From: Arachnia rubra
Lineage (GTDB): Bacteria; Actinomycetota; Actinomycetes; Propionibacteriales; Propionibacteriaceae
Reading direction: 5' to 3'
Assembly: GCF_019973735.1 (NCBI RefSeq)
Contig: NZ_AP024463.1
Span: 992,001-1,056,000 of the forward strand
Length of the DNA: 64,000 bases
Shown here: positions 17,801 to 26,911 of the stretch, one piece after another
Position numbering within the stretch: position 1 is the first letter of the stretch
Layout of the letters: every line of letters begins with the position of its first letter
The notes under the pieces: generated by a model
Seen by the model: only the letters and a program-made list of their open reading frames with translations
Database searches by the model: none
What the model was told of the DNA's origin: nothing
Made by a program: the position numbers and the translations under genes

Positions 17801-18202
17801 ATGAGCAATGAAAACGGCAACAGCGCCCGTCGCGAGGCCCTGCTCGGTGATCGTCCCGGCTCCTACGCCATCGCGCGTCACGTCCGGATGAGCCCGATGA
17901 AGGTACGTCGTGTGGTGGACCTGATCCGCGGCATGGACGTCTCCGAGGCCCTCACCGCCCTGAAGTTCGCCCCCCAGGCGGCTTCGGACCCCGTATACAA
18001 GGTGGTGGCCTCGGCCGCCGCCAATGCCGAGAACGTCGAGGACCTGGATCCCCAGGACCTGTACATCTCCAAGGCATTCGTCGACGAGGGAGTCACCCTG
18101 CGTCGTATCCGTCCCCGCGCCAAGGGATCCGCATCCCGGATCCTCAAGCGTGGTTCCCACATCACTGTGGTCGTCGAACCCCGAGAGTCGAAGGAGGCCT
18201 GA
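17801..18202 (+). CDS. rplV: 50S ribosomal protein L22
   Basis: 133 aa. [20 protein letters not shown] and the loop [17 protein letters not shown] that lines the exit tunnel. The N-terminus is slightly extended, as is common in actinobacteria. ATG at 17801. Confidence 0.97.
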   Translation: MSNENGNSARREALLGDRPGSYAIARHVRMSPMKVRRVVDLIRGMDVSEALTALKFAPQAASDPVYKVVASAAANAENVEDLDPQDLYISKAFVDEGVTLRRIRPRAKGSASRILKRGSHITVVVEPRESKEA

Positions 18203-18204
18203 GC

Positions 18205-19017
18205 ATGGGGCAGAAGATCAACCCGAACGGCTTCCGTCTCGGCATTACCACGGATCACGTCACCCGCTGGTATGCGGAGAAGAACTACGCGGACTACGTG
18301 GCCGAGGATGTGAAGATCCGCAACTACCTGACCAAATCGCTGGAGCGCGCCGGCATCTCCTCCATCGAGATCGAGCGGCGCTCCGAGCGGGTCACCATCT
18401 TCCTGCACGCCGCGCGTCCCGGGATCGTCATCGGCCGTAACGGCGCCGAGGCGGAACGGGTGCGGGCAGAGCTGGAGAAGCTGACCGGCAAGCAGGTCCA
18501 GCTGAACATCCTCGAGGTGAAGAACCCCGAGATCGACGCCCAGCTCGTCGCGCAGGGTGTCGCCGAGCAGCTGGGGGCCCGTGTGGCCTTCCGCCGTGCG
18601 ATGCGCAAGGCCCAGCAGACTGCCATGCGTGCCGGTGCCAAGGGCATCCGGATCAAGTGCTCCGGACGTCTTGGTGGCGCTGAGATGTCGCGCTCCGAGG
18701 GGTATCGCGACGGTCAGGTGCCGCTGCACACCCTCCGGGCTGACATCGACTACGGCTTCTACGAGGCGCGCACCACCTTCGGGCGGATCGGCGTCAAGGT
18801 ATGGATCTACAAGGGCGACGTCACCGGTACCCGCGCCGAGCGTGCTGCCCAGAAGGCCGCCCGCAACTCTGCGCCCTCCGGCCGCCAGCGTTCGGGCCGT
18901 CGCCCGGGCCGCGGTGAGGGCCGTGGAGATCGTCCCGAGCGTGGCGGCCGCCGTCGCGCCGAAGCAGCCCAGGCGCCAGCCGAGGCTGCTCCCGCAACCG
19001 AGAACGCAGGAGCGTGA
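18205..19017 (+). CDS. rpsC: 30S ribosomal protein S3
   Basis: 270 aa. [21 protein letters not shown], type II KH domain with [20 protein letters not shown], and [17 protein letters not shown] [20 protein letters not shown]. After the fold (about residue 215) comes a 55-residue tail of Arg, Gly, Ala and Pro, typical of actinobacterial S3. Part of the mRNA entry channel. Confidence 0.97.
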   Translation: MGQKINPNGFRLGITTDHVTRWYAEKNYADYVAEDVKIRNYLTKSLERAGISSIEIERRSERVTIFLHAARPGIVIGRNGAEAERVRAELEKLTGKQVQLNILEVKNPEIDAQLVAQGVAEQLGARVAFRRAMRKAQQTAMRAGAKGIRIKCSGRLGGAEMSRSEGYRDGQVPLHTLRADIDYGFYEARTTFGRIGVKVWIYKGDVTGTRAERAAQKAARNSAPSGRQRSGRRPGRGEGRGDRPERGGRRRAEAAQAPAEAAPATENAGA

Positions 19018-19020
19018 GCC

Positions 19021-19440
19021 ATGCTTATCCCTCGTCGCGTCAAGTTCCGTAAGCAGCACCACCCCAAGCGGGATGGTGTCGCCAAAGGCGCTACGAAGCT
19101 CGCCTTCGGCGAGTACGGCATCCAGGCACTCGAGTCGTCCTACCTGACGAACCGTCAGATCGAGGCTGCTCGTATTGCCATGACCCGCCACATCAAGCGT
19201 GGCGGCAAGGTCTGGATCAACGTCTACCCGGACCGTCCCCTGACCAAGAAACCGGCCGAGACCCGGATGGGTTCCGGTAAGGGTTCGCCCGAGTGGTGGG
19301 TGGCCAACGTCAAGCCCGGGCGGGTGCTCTTCGAGCTGTCCGGGGTGGGCGAGGACGTTGCCCGTGAGGCCATGCGTCTCGCCATCCACAAGTTGCCCTT
19401 CAAAGCCCGTTTCATCAAGCGCGAAGCAGGTGAGAACTGA
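19021..19440 (+). CDS. rplP: 50S ribosomal protein L16
   Basis: 139 aa. [39 protein letters not shown] and [18 protein letters not shown] are canonical. The stop overlaps the L29 ATG by one base (TGATG), so translation is coupled. Confidence 0.97.
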   Translation: MLIPRRVKFRKQHHPKRDGVAKGATKLAFGEYGIQALESSYLTNRQIEAARIAMTRHIKRGGKVWINVYPDRPLTKKPAETRMGSGKGSPEWWVANVKPGRVLFELSGVGEDVAREAMRLAIHKLPFKARFIKREAGEN

Positions 19441-19673
19441 TGAGCAAGTCCCTGACTGCCAACGACCTGCGCGGCCTGTCCCGCGAGCAGCTCAACGCCA
19501 AGGTGGTGGAGTTGAAGGAGGAACTGTTCGGCCTCCGCTTTGCCGCAGCCACCGGCCAGCTGGAGTCGCATGGACGTTTGCGTGAGGTCCGCAAGGACAT
19601 CGCCCGTGTCTACACAGTGCTGCAGGAGCGCAACCTCGGCATCGTCGATGAGCCCACGATTCAGGAGAACTGA
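19440..19673 (+). CDS. rpmC: 50S ribosomal protein L29
   Basis: 77 aa coiled-coil protein with [20 protein letters not shown] and [18 protein letters not shown]; sits near the exit tunnel beside L23. Start overlaps the L16 stop. Confidence 0.96.
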   Translation: MSKSLTANDLRGLSREQLNAKVVELKEELFGLRFAAATGQLESHGRLREVRKDIARVYTVLQERNLGIVDEPTIQEN

Positions 19674-19675
19674 GC

Positions 19676-19948
19676 ATGCCAGAAGCCACCCCTAAACAGC
19701 GCGGCCGCCGCAAGGTGTTCCAGGGCGTCGTCGTCTCGGACAAGATGGACAAGACCATCGTCGTCCTGGTCGAGGACCGGGTGAAGCATCCACTGTACGG
19801 CAAGGTCATGACCAAGTCGTCGCGCATCAAGGCCCATGACGAGGAGAACAGCGCCGGCATCGGCGACCGCGTCCGCGTCATGGAGACCCGTCCGTTGTCC
19901 GCCCAGAAACGCTGGCGGCTGGTCGAGATCATCGAACGCGCCAAGTGA
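19676..19948 (+). CDS. rpsQ: 30S ribosomal protein S17
   Basis: 90 aa OB-fold protein with [28 protein letters not shown] and [20 protein letters not shown]. Last gene of the S10 operon here; a strong terminator follows, so rplN and the rest are transcribed separately. Confidence 0.97.
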   Translation: MPEATPKQRGRRKVFQGVVVSDKMDKTIVVLVEDRVKHPLYGKVMTKSSRIKAHDEENSAGIGDRVRVMETRPLSAQKRWRLVEIIERAK

Positions 19949-19962
19949 TGAAACGCACAAAC

Positions 19963-19996
19963 AGGCGGCCCGGTCCCCTCAGGGACCGGGCCGCCT
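19963..19996. terminator. Terminator between the S10 operon and ferritin
   Basis: Perfect 15-bp GC-rich stem with a 4-base loop between two convergent genes. No T-run, as is usual in high-GC actinobacteria. Confidence 0.85.
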
Positions 19997-20036
19997 CGCA
20001 TCTGTGTTGCGCAGCGCCAGTGAGTGGCGCGGTCGA

Positions 20037-20540
20037 TCAGCTCTCCGAGGAGTCGCGGCCACCGAGCTCTGCGTCGAGGCGGAGCAGGCCATTGCCGTCA
20101 TCGCCGATCAGCTTGATCCGGCTGATGATGGTCGAGACTGTGGCCTCTTCCTCGATCTGCTCATCCACGAACCAGTTCAGCAGGGGAAAGGCGTCGATAT
20201 CCCCGGTCGACTGGGCCAGGCGGTAAAGACCCCGGATCGCTTCGGAGACCTTCTTCTCGTGGGCGAGCGAGGCCTCGAAAGCATCGAGGACCGTGGTGAC
20301 GTGCTGGGTTTGTGCCTCGATGTTCCCGAGCAGCGGAGTGGCGTCGCGGTCCAGCATGTGTGTGATGAATTTGTCGGCGTGCACTTCCTCCTCGGCGGAC
20401 TGGGCCTTGAACCAGCTGGCGATTCCAGGCAGGTCGAGGGCCTCCATGTCGATGGACAACTGCCGGTAGACGACAGCGGCTTTCAGCTCCATGGTGACCT
20501 GAGTGTTGAAGGCGTCCTTGAGTTCTCCAGTGAGTTCCAT
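20037..20540 (-). CDS. Ferritin-like iron-storage protein
   Basis: 167 aa. Ferroxidase-type residues lie along a four-helix bundle: MELKAAVVYRQLS (helix A Glu and Tyr), AEEEVHADKFITHMLDR (Glu/Glu/His of helix B) and WFVDEQIEEEATVSTII (helix D, DEQIEEE as in bacterial ferritins). No haem-ligand Met like that of bacterioferritin is apparent. The ATG at 20540 lies 7 bases behind TAGTCT and lacks a Shine-Dalgarno, so the mRNA is probably leaderless; a GTG at 20564 is also possible. It interrupts the S10-spc ribosomal block on the opposite strand. Confidence 0.9.
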   Translation of the reverse strand: MELTGELKDAFNTQVTMELKAAVVYRQLSIDMEALDLPGIASWFKAQSAEEEVHADKFITHMLDRDATPLLGNIEAQTQHVTTVLDAFEASLAHEKKVSEAIRGLYRLAQSTGDIDAFPLLNWFVDEQIEEEATVSTIISRIKLIGDDGNGLLRLDAELGGRDSSES

Positions 20541-20547
20541 AACAGGA

Positions 20548-20553
20548 AGACTA
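20548..20553 (-). promoter_or_regulatory. -10 box for a leaderless ferritin mRNA
   Basis: TAGTCT on the minus strand, 7 bases before the ferritin ATG. The -35 region is weak. Confidence 0.35.
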
Positions 20554-20739
20554 GCTGCCAGCACTGACTAATCCGCTCATTCTTTTAGGTTCGGCTATCA
20601 AAATCCTGGTGTTGGCCAAAATGACGACAGGAAGCGTTGTTTTTTGCCAGCTGACCTCTGGTATGCAGGTGCGCAAAGCCTCTTCCCCCAAGACATTCGA
20701 TTTGCGAGAATCGGGCCACCGAGTCAATGAGGAGTCTGT

Positions 20740-22191
20740 ATGAGCGAGCATCCCCCGCAGGAGGAACCCCTCACGCCAGTTCCGGAAGACACGGTCCCGC
20801 CGCCGAAGTCCGGGATGCCGCAGTTCCAGCCTCCGCCGGCAGTGTCCCCGCAGCCGGTGCAGGTGCCAGAGCCATCCCCGGGGCCACCGTCAGCGCCGGT
20901 GGTCAGGAGACGGAACCCTGCCAGGACCGTGCTGATCATCGCCCTGGCGACGCTGCTGCTCGCTGGAGCCGGAGCCGGGGTCTGGTGGTTCTTCTTTCGC
21001 GGGAATGGCGGGACAACCGGGCACGAGCTCCTCGAGGGATTGCGGGAAGAGCCGACGGTCGCCTGGGAGCAGAGGATCTCGCAGGAGACGGATATCGCCG
21101 GAGTGCCTGAAGGAATGCTCGTCGCCCCGGACCTTTCCAAGGGAGAAAGGGAACTGGTGATGCTCGACTGGGCTGACGGGTCCAGGAAATGGGCAGTCGA
21201 TGTCAGCTCTGAGATCCGGGAATCAGCCTATGCCTATCTTGGAACGGAGCTCCCCGACGGGTTCGTCGGGGTGGTCATCGCTGCCGCTGAGGGGGAACGC
21301 TCGCTGCTGGTCTACCGGAGTTCTGACGGCCAGTTCGTCAAGCGGCTGGAGCTGGGGGAGGGAATGCTCCTGATGGGGGAGTCGGGAGCCCTCTACCAGT
21401 ACGAACCATTGAGTTCTGCCATTGGCCAGGTCAAGATCAGCCGTGCGAAATCCATTGATGACTTCGACACCAAAGAGTGGAGCGTTGAGGTTGGGATAGA
21501 GCCCGGTGATGGCCAGGTCAAGGTGCTGGAAAGAAACGGGCATGCCGATTTCTGCCTGGTCGGGCAGTCCGGGGAACCCGGCCACTGCTTGCTCTCGCTG
21601 TCGACAAAGGACGGCAGCAAGCCTAGCTGGTATCAGGACAACAGCTCTTTCATAGAGGTGAACGGAGTCATCATCGCGTCGGATGCGGACAACAATCTCA
21701 CCGCCTACGACGAGCAGGGACGCAGGCTGTGGGACCAGGCCAGGGCATCCGGTGCGCTGCACGTGATGGGCGATGCGCTCCTGGTCAGCGAGAACGAGGC
21801 GGCCGCGGTCGAACGTCTCGATCCCCGCACCGGGCAGAGCATGTGGCGGGCCGACTGGTATGCAGGTTATTTCACGGGGTTCCAGCAGGACGGCAAGACT
21901 GTCGTCGCCTATACGCACCCCGCGTTCCACGCCGGTGTCGCGGATCTGGCGACAGGTAGTGTCAATCTCACCGAGTATCCCGTTGAAGAGCCTCCCCGGA
22001 CGATGTTCCGCACAGCGGATGGTGATCTCATCCTCGTCGACGGCAAGAGCGAGTCGGTCAAGCTGTCCTCGGTCAGGCCCGGAGAACCGGGAATTCGCTG
22101 GACCAAGGGCTTCGACGCATACCGGCAGGTGGAGCAGCGCGACAAGAGACTCGTGCTCCGCGACACCGACTTCCTCGCGGTCCTGAGATGA
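20740..22191 (+). CDS. Membrane-anchored PQQ-like beta-propeller protein
   Basis: 483 aa. Residues 1-60 are Pro/Glu-rich and cytoplasmic, ending RRRNPAR before a single TM helix (about 63-87, VLIIALATLLLAGAGAGVWWFFF). The extracellular part has repeated blades of the PQQ-like type, for example LVMLDWADGSRKWAVDVS, VIIASDADNNLTAYDEQGRRLWDQ and AAVERLDPRTGQSMWRADW. No catalytic motif. AGGAG precedes the ATG. It sits between two ribosomal operons, is unrelated to translation by sequence, and its function is unknown. Confidence 0.8.
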   Translation: MSEHPPQEEPLTPVPEDTVPPPKSGMPQFQPPPAVSPQPVQVPEPSPGPPSAPVVRRRNPARTVLIIALATLLLAGAGAGVWWFFFRGNGGTTGHELLEGLREEPTVAWEQRISQETDIAGVPEGMLVAPDLSKGERELVMLDWADGSRKWAVDVSSEIRESAYAYLGTELPDGFVGVVIAAAEGERSLLVYRSSDGQFVKRLELGEGMLLMGESGALYQYEPLSSAIGQVKISRAKSIDDFDTKEWSVEVGIEPGDGQVKVLERNGHADFCLVGQSGEPGHCLLSLSTKDGSKPSWYQDNSSFIEVNGVIIASDADNNLTAYDEQGRRLWDQARASGALHVMGDALLVSENEAAAVERLDPRTGQSMWRADWYAGYFTGFQQDGKTVVAYTHPAFHAGVADLATGSVNLTEYPVEEPPRTMFRTADGDLILVDGKSESVKLSSVRPGEPGIRWTKGFDAYRQVEQRDKRLVLRDTDFLAVLR

Positions 22192-22560
22192 CGCTCCTGG
22201 CGATACGACTCTCCTGCCCAGCAGGTCACGTGCGGTTGACTCACCTTGGCGGAAGGCGGAGAACAGGATGTGCTGCCTGAACGCCCCTGAGGGCGGTAAG
22301 ACGCGGGAAAAGAGAGCCTGCCCGGTGGGCAGTTGTGATGCTGCGGTCTGCGGTCCGGTTTCGCCTGACATGACAGCTTGGGGTACGCTTGGCAAGTTGC
22401 CTTGAGTCTGTGCCCTCCGGATAACCGGGTGGGGACCTTTCTCGGGTGACGAAACCCCGTGTCTCAGGCCCGGGGCGCCTCCTGGCAAAATCCAGGGGGT
22501 TCACCATGTGAGTTCCGACCAGGCCCAATCCCTGGGAACCGGTCGGACGGAGGAGAACAA
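22192..22560. other. Promoter and leader region of the spc operon
   Basis: No gene. A small hairpin (22282-22295) follows the propeller gene. A TACGCT -10 box at 22384-22389, with a weak TTTCGC 19 bases upstream, starts a leader of about 165 bases. A 7-bp inverted repeat (22514-22520 with 22541-22547) lies just before the GGAGGAG Shine-Dalgarno of rplN. Confidence 0.5.
22384..22402 (+). promoter_or_regulatory. spc operon promoter -10 and initial transcribed motif
   Basis: TACGCT followed after 4 bases by AAGTTGCCT. The same combination occurs upstream of secY at 28291-28309, suggesting a shared promoter or start-site rule. Confidence 0.45.
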
Positions 22561-22929
22561 ATGATCCAGCAGGAGTCGCGACTCAAGGTCGCCGACAACA
22601 CTGGTGCCAAGGAGCTCTTGTGCATCCGCGTTCTCGGTGGCTCGAAGCGTCGTTACGCCTACGTCGGTGACACCATCGTTGCCACGGTCAAGGACGCGAT
22701 CCCCGGCGGCAACGTCAAAAAGGGCGAAGTCGTCAAGGCCGTCGTAGTGCGTACAGTCAAAGAGCGTCGCCGTGGCGATGGCTCGTACATCAAGTTCGAC
22801 GAGAATGCCGCCGTCATCCTGAAGAACGACGGGGAGCCCCGCGGCACCCGCATCTTCGGTCCGGTGGCCCGGGAACTGCGCGAGAAGAAATTCATGCGCA
22901 TCGTCTCACTCGCCCCGGAGGTGATCTGA
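22561..22929 (+). CDS. rplN: 50S ribosomal protein L14
   Basis: 122 aa, exact usual length. [19 protein letters not shown] and [24 protein letters not shown] are canonical. GGAGGAG precedes the ATG. First gene of a ten-gene spc operon. L14 contacts 16S rRNA at an intersubunit bridge. Confidence 0.97.
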   Translation: MIQQESRLKVADNTGAKELLCIRVLGGSKRRYAYVGDTIVATVKDAIPGGNVKKGEVVKAVVVRTVKERRRGDGSYIKFDENAAVILKNDGEPRGTRIFGPVARELREKKFMRIVSLAPEVI

Positions 22930-22931
22930 GG

Positions 22932-23318
22932 ATGAACTCGCTTCATGTGAAGAAGGGTGACCGCGTCAAGGTCATCGCGGGCAAGGACAAGGGCAAGACC
23001 GGCGAGATCATCGCTGTCGACCCCCGCGCCCAGAGGGTGACCGTCGAGGGCGTCAATGTCGTCAAACGGCACAAGCGTGAGTCGCAGGGTGCGAACGGCC
23101 GCCGCATCGAGGGCGGCATCATCAGTTCCGAGGCCCCGATCCACGTCTCCAACGTCCAGCTCGTCACCAAGGTCAAAGACGAGAACGGCAAGGACAAGGA
23201 GGTCGTCACTCGCGTCGGCTACGAGCGCGTGGACGTCACCAAGAGGCGCTCGGACGGGTCCACCTACCAGGCTCAGCGCAGCGTGCGTATCGCCTCCAAG
23301 ACCGGGAAGGAGATCTGA
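22932..23318 (+). CDS. rplX: 50S ribosomal protein L24
   Basis: 128 aa with KOW motif [20 protein letters not shown] at the start and [23 protein letters not shown]. An assembly initiator of the 50S subunit. The stop overlaps the L5 ATG (TGATG). Confidence 0.96.
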   Translation: MNSLHVKKGDRVKVIAGKDKGKTGEIIAVDPRAQRVTVEGVNVVKRHKRESQGANGRRIEGGIISSEAPIHVSNVQLVTKVKDENGKDKEVVTRVGYERVDVTKRRSDGSTYQAQRSVRIASKTGKEI

Positions 23319-23938
23319 TGAGCAACGACGTCGAGATCCCACGCCTGAAGAAGAAGTATCGCGAGGAGATCATCCCTGCGCTGCAGGAGGAGTTCAAGTA
23401 CCCCAACGTCATGCAGATCCCCGGTCTCACCAAGATCGTGGTGAACATGGGCGTTGGCGAGGCTGCCCGCGACTCCAAGATCATCGACGGCGCCGTCCGC
23501 GATCTGACGGCGATCACCGGGCAGAAGCCGGCGATCACCAAGGCCCGCAAGTCCATCGCCCAGTTCAAGCTGCGCGAGGGGATGCCCATCGGCTGCCACG
23601 TCACTCTCCGCGGAGACCGGATGTGGGAGTTCGCCGACCGGCTTCTCACCCTGGCCCTGCCGCGTATCCGCGACTTCCGGGGCCTCAACGGACGCCAGTT
23701 CGACGGTAACGGCAACTACACCTTCGGGCTGAACGAGCAGGTCATGTTCCTGGAGATCGACCAGGACAAGATTGATCGTGTCCGCGGTATGGACATCACG
23801 TTCGTGACCTCGGCCACCAACGACCAGGAGGGGCGTGCGCTGCTGAAGCACCTTGGATTCCCCTTCAAGGCCGTTGACGACCCGAAGACGGTCAAAGGCG
23901 GCCGCGGCCCCGCGTTCCAGCCCAAGAAGAAGAAGTGA
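23318..23938 (+). CDS. rplE: 50S ribosomal protein L5
   Basis: 206 aa. [46 protein letters not shown] and [18 protein letters not shown] are canonical. Binds 5S rRNA. A short Lys-rich tail closes it. Confidence 0.97.
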   Translation: MSNDVEIPRLKKKYREEIIPALQEEFKYPNVMQIPGLTKIVVNMGVGEAARDSKIIDGAVRDLTAITGQKPAITKARKSIAQFKLREGMPIGCHVTLRGDRMWEFADRLLTLALPRIRDFRGLNGRQFDGNGNYTFGLNEQVMFLEIDQDKIDRVRGMDITFVTSATNDQEGRALLKHLGFPFKAVDDPKTVKGGRGPAFQPKKKK

Positions 23939-23947
23939 GCGTGAACC

Positions 23948-24133
23948 ATGGCTAAGACAGCACTCAAGGTCAAGCAGTCCCGTAAGCCGAAGTTCGGCGT
24001 GCGCGCCTACACCCGCTGCAAGCGCTGCGGTCGTCCCAAGTCGGTGTACCGCAAGTTCGGTCTGTGCCGCGTCTGCCTGCGTGAGCTTGCTCATGCCGGC
24101 CAGCTCCCCGGCGTGACCAAGTCGTCCTGGTGA
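23948..24133 (+). CDS. rpsN: 30S ribosomal protein S14, zinc-binding (type Z)
   Basis: 61 aa short form with CKRCGRPK and CRVCLREL zinc-ribbon pairs, [13 protein letters not shown] at the start. Many actinobacteria also carry a longer zinc-free S14 elsewhere under zinc control; none is in this window. Confidence 0.97.
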   Translation: MAKTALKVKQSRKPKFGVRAYTRCKRCGRPKSVYRKFGLCRVCLRELAHAGQLPGVTKSSW

Positions 24134-24223
24134 CCCAGAGCGCCACGATAAGAACTTCCAATTTCGATTTGCCAAAGGTCCCCAGTCTGGGGGAAACCGG
24201 GGCGAGAAAGAAGCCACACAGCC

Positions 24224-24628
24224 ATGACAATGACTGATCCCATCGCAGACATGCTCACGCGTCTGCGTAACGCCAATCAGGCGTACCAGGAATCGACGTC
24301 CATGCCGTCGTCGAAGATCAAGGTCGGCATCGCGGAGATTCTGAAGGCCGAGGGTTACATCTCGAACTTCGAGCTGACTGAGGTCGAAGGACAGGTGGGC
24401 AAGGTGCTCAAGGTCACCCTCAAATACGGTGATTCCCGCGAGCGCTCCATCGCAGGGCTCCGCCGCATCAGCAAGCCCGGTCTGCGCGTCTACGCGAAGG
24501 CCAACGCCCTACCGAAGGTGCTCGGCGGTCTGGGTATCGCGATCATCTCCACGTCCCAGGGCCTGCTGACCGACAAGCAAGCAAACGCCAAGTCCGTGGG
24601 CGGCGAAGTGCTCGCCTACGTCTGGTGA
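24224..24628 (+). CDS. rpsH: 30S ribosomal protein S8
   Basis: 134 aa. [19 protein letters not shown], the [15 protein letters not shown] region and C-terminal [27 protein letters not shown]. ATGs at 24224 and 24230 are both possible. The 90-base gap from S14 is longer than usual in this operon. Confidence 0.96.
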   Translation: MTMTDPIADMLTRLRNANQAYQESTSMPSSKIKVGIAEILKAEGYISNFELTEVEGQVGKVLKVTLKYGDSRERSIAGLRRISKPGLRVYAKANALPKVLGGLGIAIISTSQGLLTDKQANAKSVGGEVLAYVW

Positions 24629-24656
24629 CCCGACGAGACTGAAAAGGAGATAGAAC

Positions 24657-25199
24657 ATGTCACGAATTGGCAGGCTCCCGATCGCGGTCCCGTCCGGCGT
24701 CGAGGTCAAGATCGACGGCCAGGACCTGGCTGTCAAGGGCCCCAAGGGTGAACTGAAGTTCACGGTGCGCGAGCCCATCACCGTCGCGAAAAATGAGCAG
24801 GGTGAGCTGGAGGTGTCGCGTCCGGATGACGAGCGGCTGTCCCGTTCCCTGCACGGTCTGACCCGCACCCTCGTGTCGAACATGGTCACCGGGGTCACCC
24901 AGGGCTATGAGAAGAAGCTCGAGATCGTGGGCGTCGGCTACCGTGTCGTCGCGAAGGGTCCCGCGCAACTCGAGCTCGCGCTCGGGTTTTCCCACCCGGT
25001 GGTGGTCGACGCACCGGAGGGAATCACCTTCACGGTCGAAACCCAGACCAAGTTCACGGTGCACGGCATCGACAAGCAGCTTGTCGGTGAGACCGCCGCA
25101 AACATCCGCAAGATCCGCAAGCCTGAGCCCTATAAGGGCAAGGGTGTCCGCTACGCGGGCGAGCACGTCCGCCGCAAGGCCGGAAAGGCTGGTAAGTAA
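24657..25199 (+). CDS. rplF: 50S ribosomal protein L6
   Basis: 180 aa. [40 protein letters not shown] and C-terminal [25 protein letters not shown], all canonical. TAATG overlap with L18. Confidence 0.97.
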   Translation: MSRIGRLPIAVPSGVEVKIDGQDLAVKGPKGELKFTVREPITVAKNEQGELEVSRPDDERLSRSLHGLTRTLVSNMVTGVTQGYEKKLEIVGVGYRVVAKGPAQLELALGFSHPVVVDAPEGITFTVETQTKFTVHGIDKQLVGETAANIRKIRKPEPYKGKGVRYAGEHVRRKAGKAGK

Positions 25200-25582
25200 T
25201 GGCTATCTCGCTTGGCATGCGCAAAGGCCTGGCGGCGAAGACCGCCTCACGCGCCCGCCGTCAGCTGCGTGGCCGCAAGAAGATCAACGGTACTGCCGAG
25301 CGGCCCCGCATGGTGGTCACCCGCTCCGCGCGGCACCTGTACGTGCAAGTGATCGACGACACCGTCGGCCGCACCCTGGTGTCAGCCTCCACCATGGAGG
25401 CTGACCTGCGGGCTGCGGAGGGCGACAAGTCCGCCAAGGCCCGCAAGGTGGGCGAGCTCATCGCCCAGCGTGCGAAGGAGGCCGGCGTGCAGAGCGTCGT
25501 CTTCGACCGTGCCGGTAACAAGTACCACGGCCGGATTGCCGCGCTTGCTGATGCGGCGCGCGAAGCCGGTCTCGGATTCTGA
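25199..25582 (+). CDS. rplR: 50S ribosomal protein L18
   Basis: 127 aa. [41 protein letters not shown] and [20 protein letters not shown]. Binds 5S rRNA with L5. Confidence 0.97.
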   Translation: MAISLGMRKGLAAKTASRARRQLRGRKKINGTAERPRMVVTRSARHLYVQVIDDTVGRTLVSASTMEADLRAAEGDKSAKARKVGELIAQRAKEAGVQSVVFDRAGNKYHGRIAALADAAREAGLGF

Positions 25583-25606
25583 TACGACGAGAGGATAGGG
25601 AACACG

Positions 25607-26212
25607 ATGAGTGAAACCCAGCAGCGCGGCGACCGCCGCGGTGGGGAGCGTCGTGGCCGTGACGATCGTCGTGGCCAGGCTTCCAAGGAAGACAAGAACC
25701 AGTATCTTGAGCGCGTGGTTGCGATCAACCGCGTTGCCAAGGTCGTGCAGGGTGGGCGCCGCTTCAGCTTCACCGCACTGGTGGTCGTGGGTGACGGCGA
25801 GGGAACCGTCGGCGTCGGCTACGGCAAGGCCAAAGAGGTGCCGGCGGCCATCGCCAAGGGCGTGGAGGAGGCCAAGAAGCACTTCTTCCGGGTGCCTCTG
25901 ATCCAGCGAACCATCCCGCATCCCGTGCAGGGCGAGAAGGCCGCTGGTGTGGTGCTCCTGCGCCCCGCCTCACCCGGTACCGGTGTCATCGCCGGCGGCT
26001 CTGCCCGCGCGGTGCTTGAGTGCGCCGGTGTGCAGGATGTGCTGGCCAAGTCGCTCGGCTCGGCTAACGCCATCAACGTCGTTCACGCGACGGTTGACGC
26101 CCTGCAGCAGCTTGAGGAGCCGGAGGCCGTCGCCAAGCGCCGCGGCCTGCCGGTGGAGGATGTCGCTCCCGCGGCTCTTCTCCGTGCTCGCAAGGAAGAG
26201 GTGGCTGGCTGA
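25607..26212 (+). CDS. rpsE: 30S ribosomal protein S5
   Basis: 201 aa. An Arg/Gly-rich N-terminal extension, then [38 protein letters not shown] and [20 protein letters not shown]. Helps decoding accuracy. TGATG overlap with L30. Confidence 0.97.
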   Translation: MSETQQRGDRRGGERRGRDDRRGQASKEDKNQYLERVVAINRVAKVVQGGRRFSFTALVVVGDGEGTVGVGYGKAKEVPAAIAKGVEEAKKHFFRVPLIQRTIPHPVQGEKAAGVVLLRPASPGTGVIAGGSARAVLECAGVQDVLAKSLGSANAINVVHATVDALQQLEEPEAVAKRRGLPVEDVAPAALLRARKEEVAG

Positions 26213-26394
26213 TGGCTGAACTGAGGATCACCCAGACCAAATCGGGCGTCGGCGGCAAGGACTACCAAAGGGCCACGCTGCGCACCCTGGGGCTGAAGCG
26301 CATCGGCCAGAGCGTGGTGCGTGAGGATCGTCCTGAGGTGCTCGGCATGATCCGTACCGTCGCCCACCTCGTGGAAGTGGAAGAGGTCAAGTAA
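26212..26394 (+). CDS. rpmD: 50S ribosomal protein L30
   Basis: 60 aa. [20 protein letters not shown] and [21 protein letters not shown] are canonical. TAATG overlap with L15. Confidence 0.96.
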   Translation: MAELRITQTKSGVGGKDYQRATLRTLGLKRIGQSVVREDRPEVLGMIRTVAHLVEVEEVK

Positions 26395-26834
26395 TGGCTC
26401 TCAAGATTCATGACCTGCGCCCGGCACCGGGCGCAAACACCCCGAAAACCCGTGTGGGCCGCGGTGAAGGCTCCAAGGGTAAGACCGCTGGTCGCGGCAC
26501 GAAGGGCACGGGCGCTCGCAAGAACGTCCCCGCGAACTTCGAGGGCGGCCAGATGCCGATGCACATGCGGATCCCGAAGCTCAAGGGCTTCAAGAACCCC
26601 TTCCGTGTGGAATACCAGGTCGTCAACGTCGGGCGTCTCGCTGAGCTGTTCCCCAAGGGGGGCGCGGTCACCGCTGAGGACCTCGTCGAGGCGGGTGCCG
26701 TGCGTGCCGGGGCGCTCGTGAAGGTGCTGGGCGGCGGCGATATCGACGTCGCCCTCAACGTGACGGCTGACGCGTTCTCGAACTCTGCCAAGGAGAAGCT
26801 GGCCGCGGCCGGCGGCTCTGCGGTGGAGGCCTGA
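26394..26834 (+). CDS. rplO: 50S ribosomal protein L15
   Basis: 146 aa. [41 protein letters not shown] and [20 protein letters not shown]. Last gene of the spc operon here; a terminator and wecB separate it from secY, which usually follows directly. Confidence 0.97.
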   Translation: MALKIHDLRPAPGANTPKTRVGRGEGSKGKTAGRGTKGTGARKNVPANFEGGQMPMHMRIPKLKGFKNPFRVEYQVVNVGRLAELFPKGGAVTAEDLVEAGAVRAGALVKVLGGGDIDVALNVTADAFSNSAKEKLAAAGGSAVEA

Positions 26835-26846
26835 GCAACAGGGCTG

Positions 26847-26888
26847 AAAGGGCTGGGTCCTGACCACGTGGTCAAGACCCAGCCCTTT
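26847..26888. terminator. Terminator after rplO
   Basis: 13-bp stem (26847-26859 with 26876-26888) containing an inner palindrome, followed by T-rich sequence; lies between convergent rplO and wecB. Confidence 0.85.
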
Positions 26889-26911
26889 GCTTTCGTCGCG
26901 GACGTCTGTAA

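Noticed and set aside
17878..19389. 503-codon minus-strand frame opposite rplV, rpsC and rplP
   Set aside because: Antisense of conserved ribosomal genes; an effect of high GC, not a gene.
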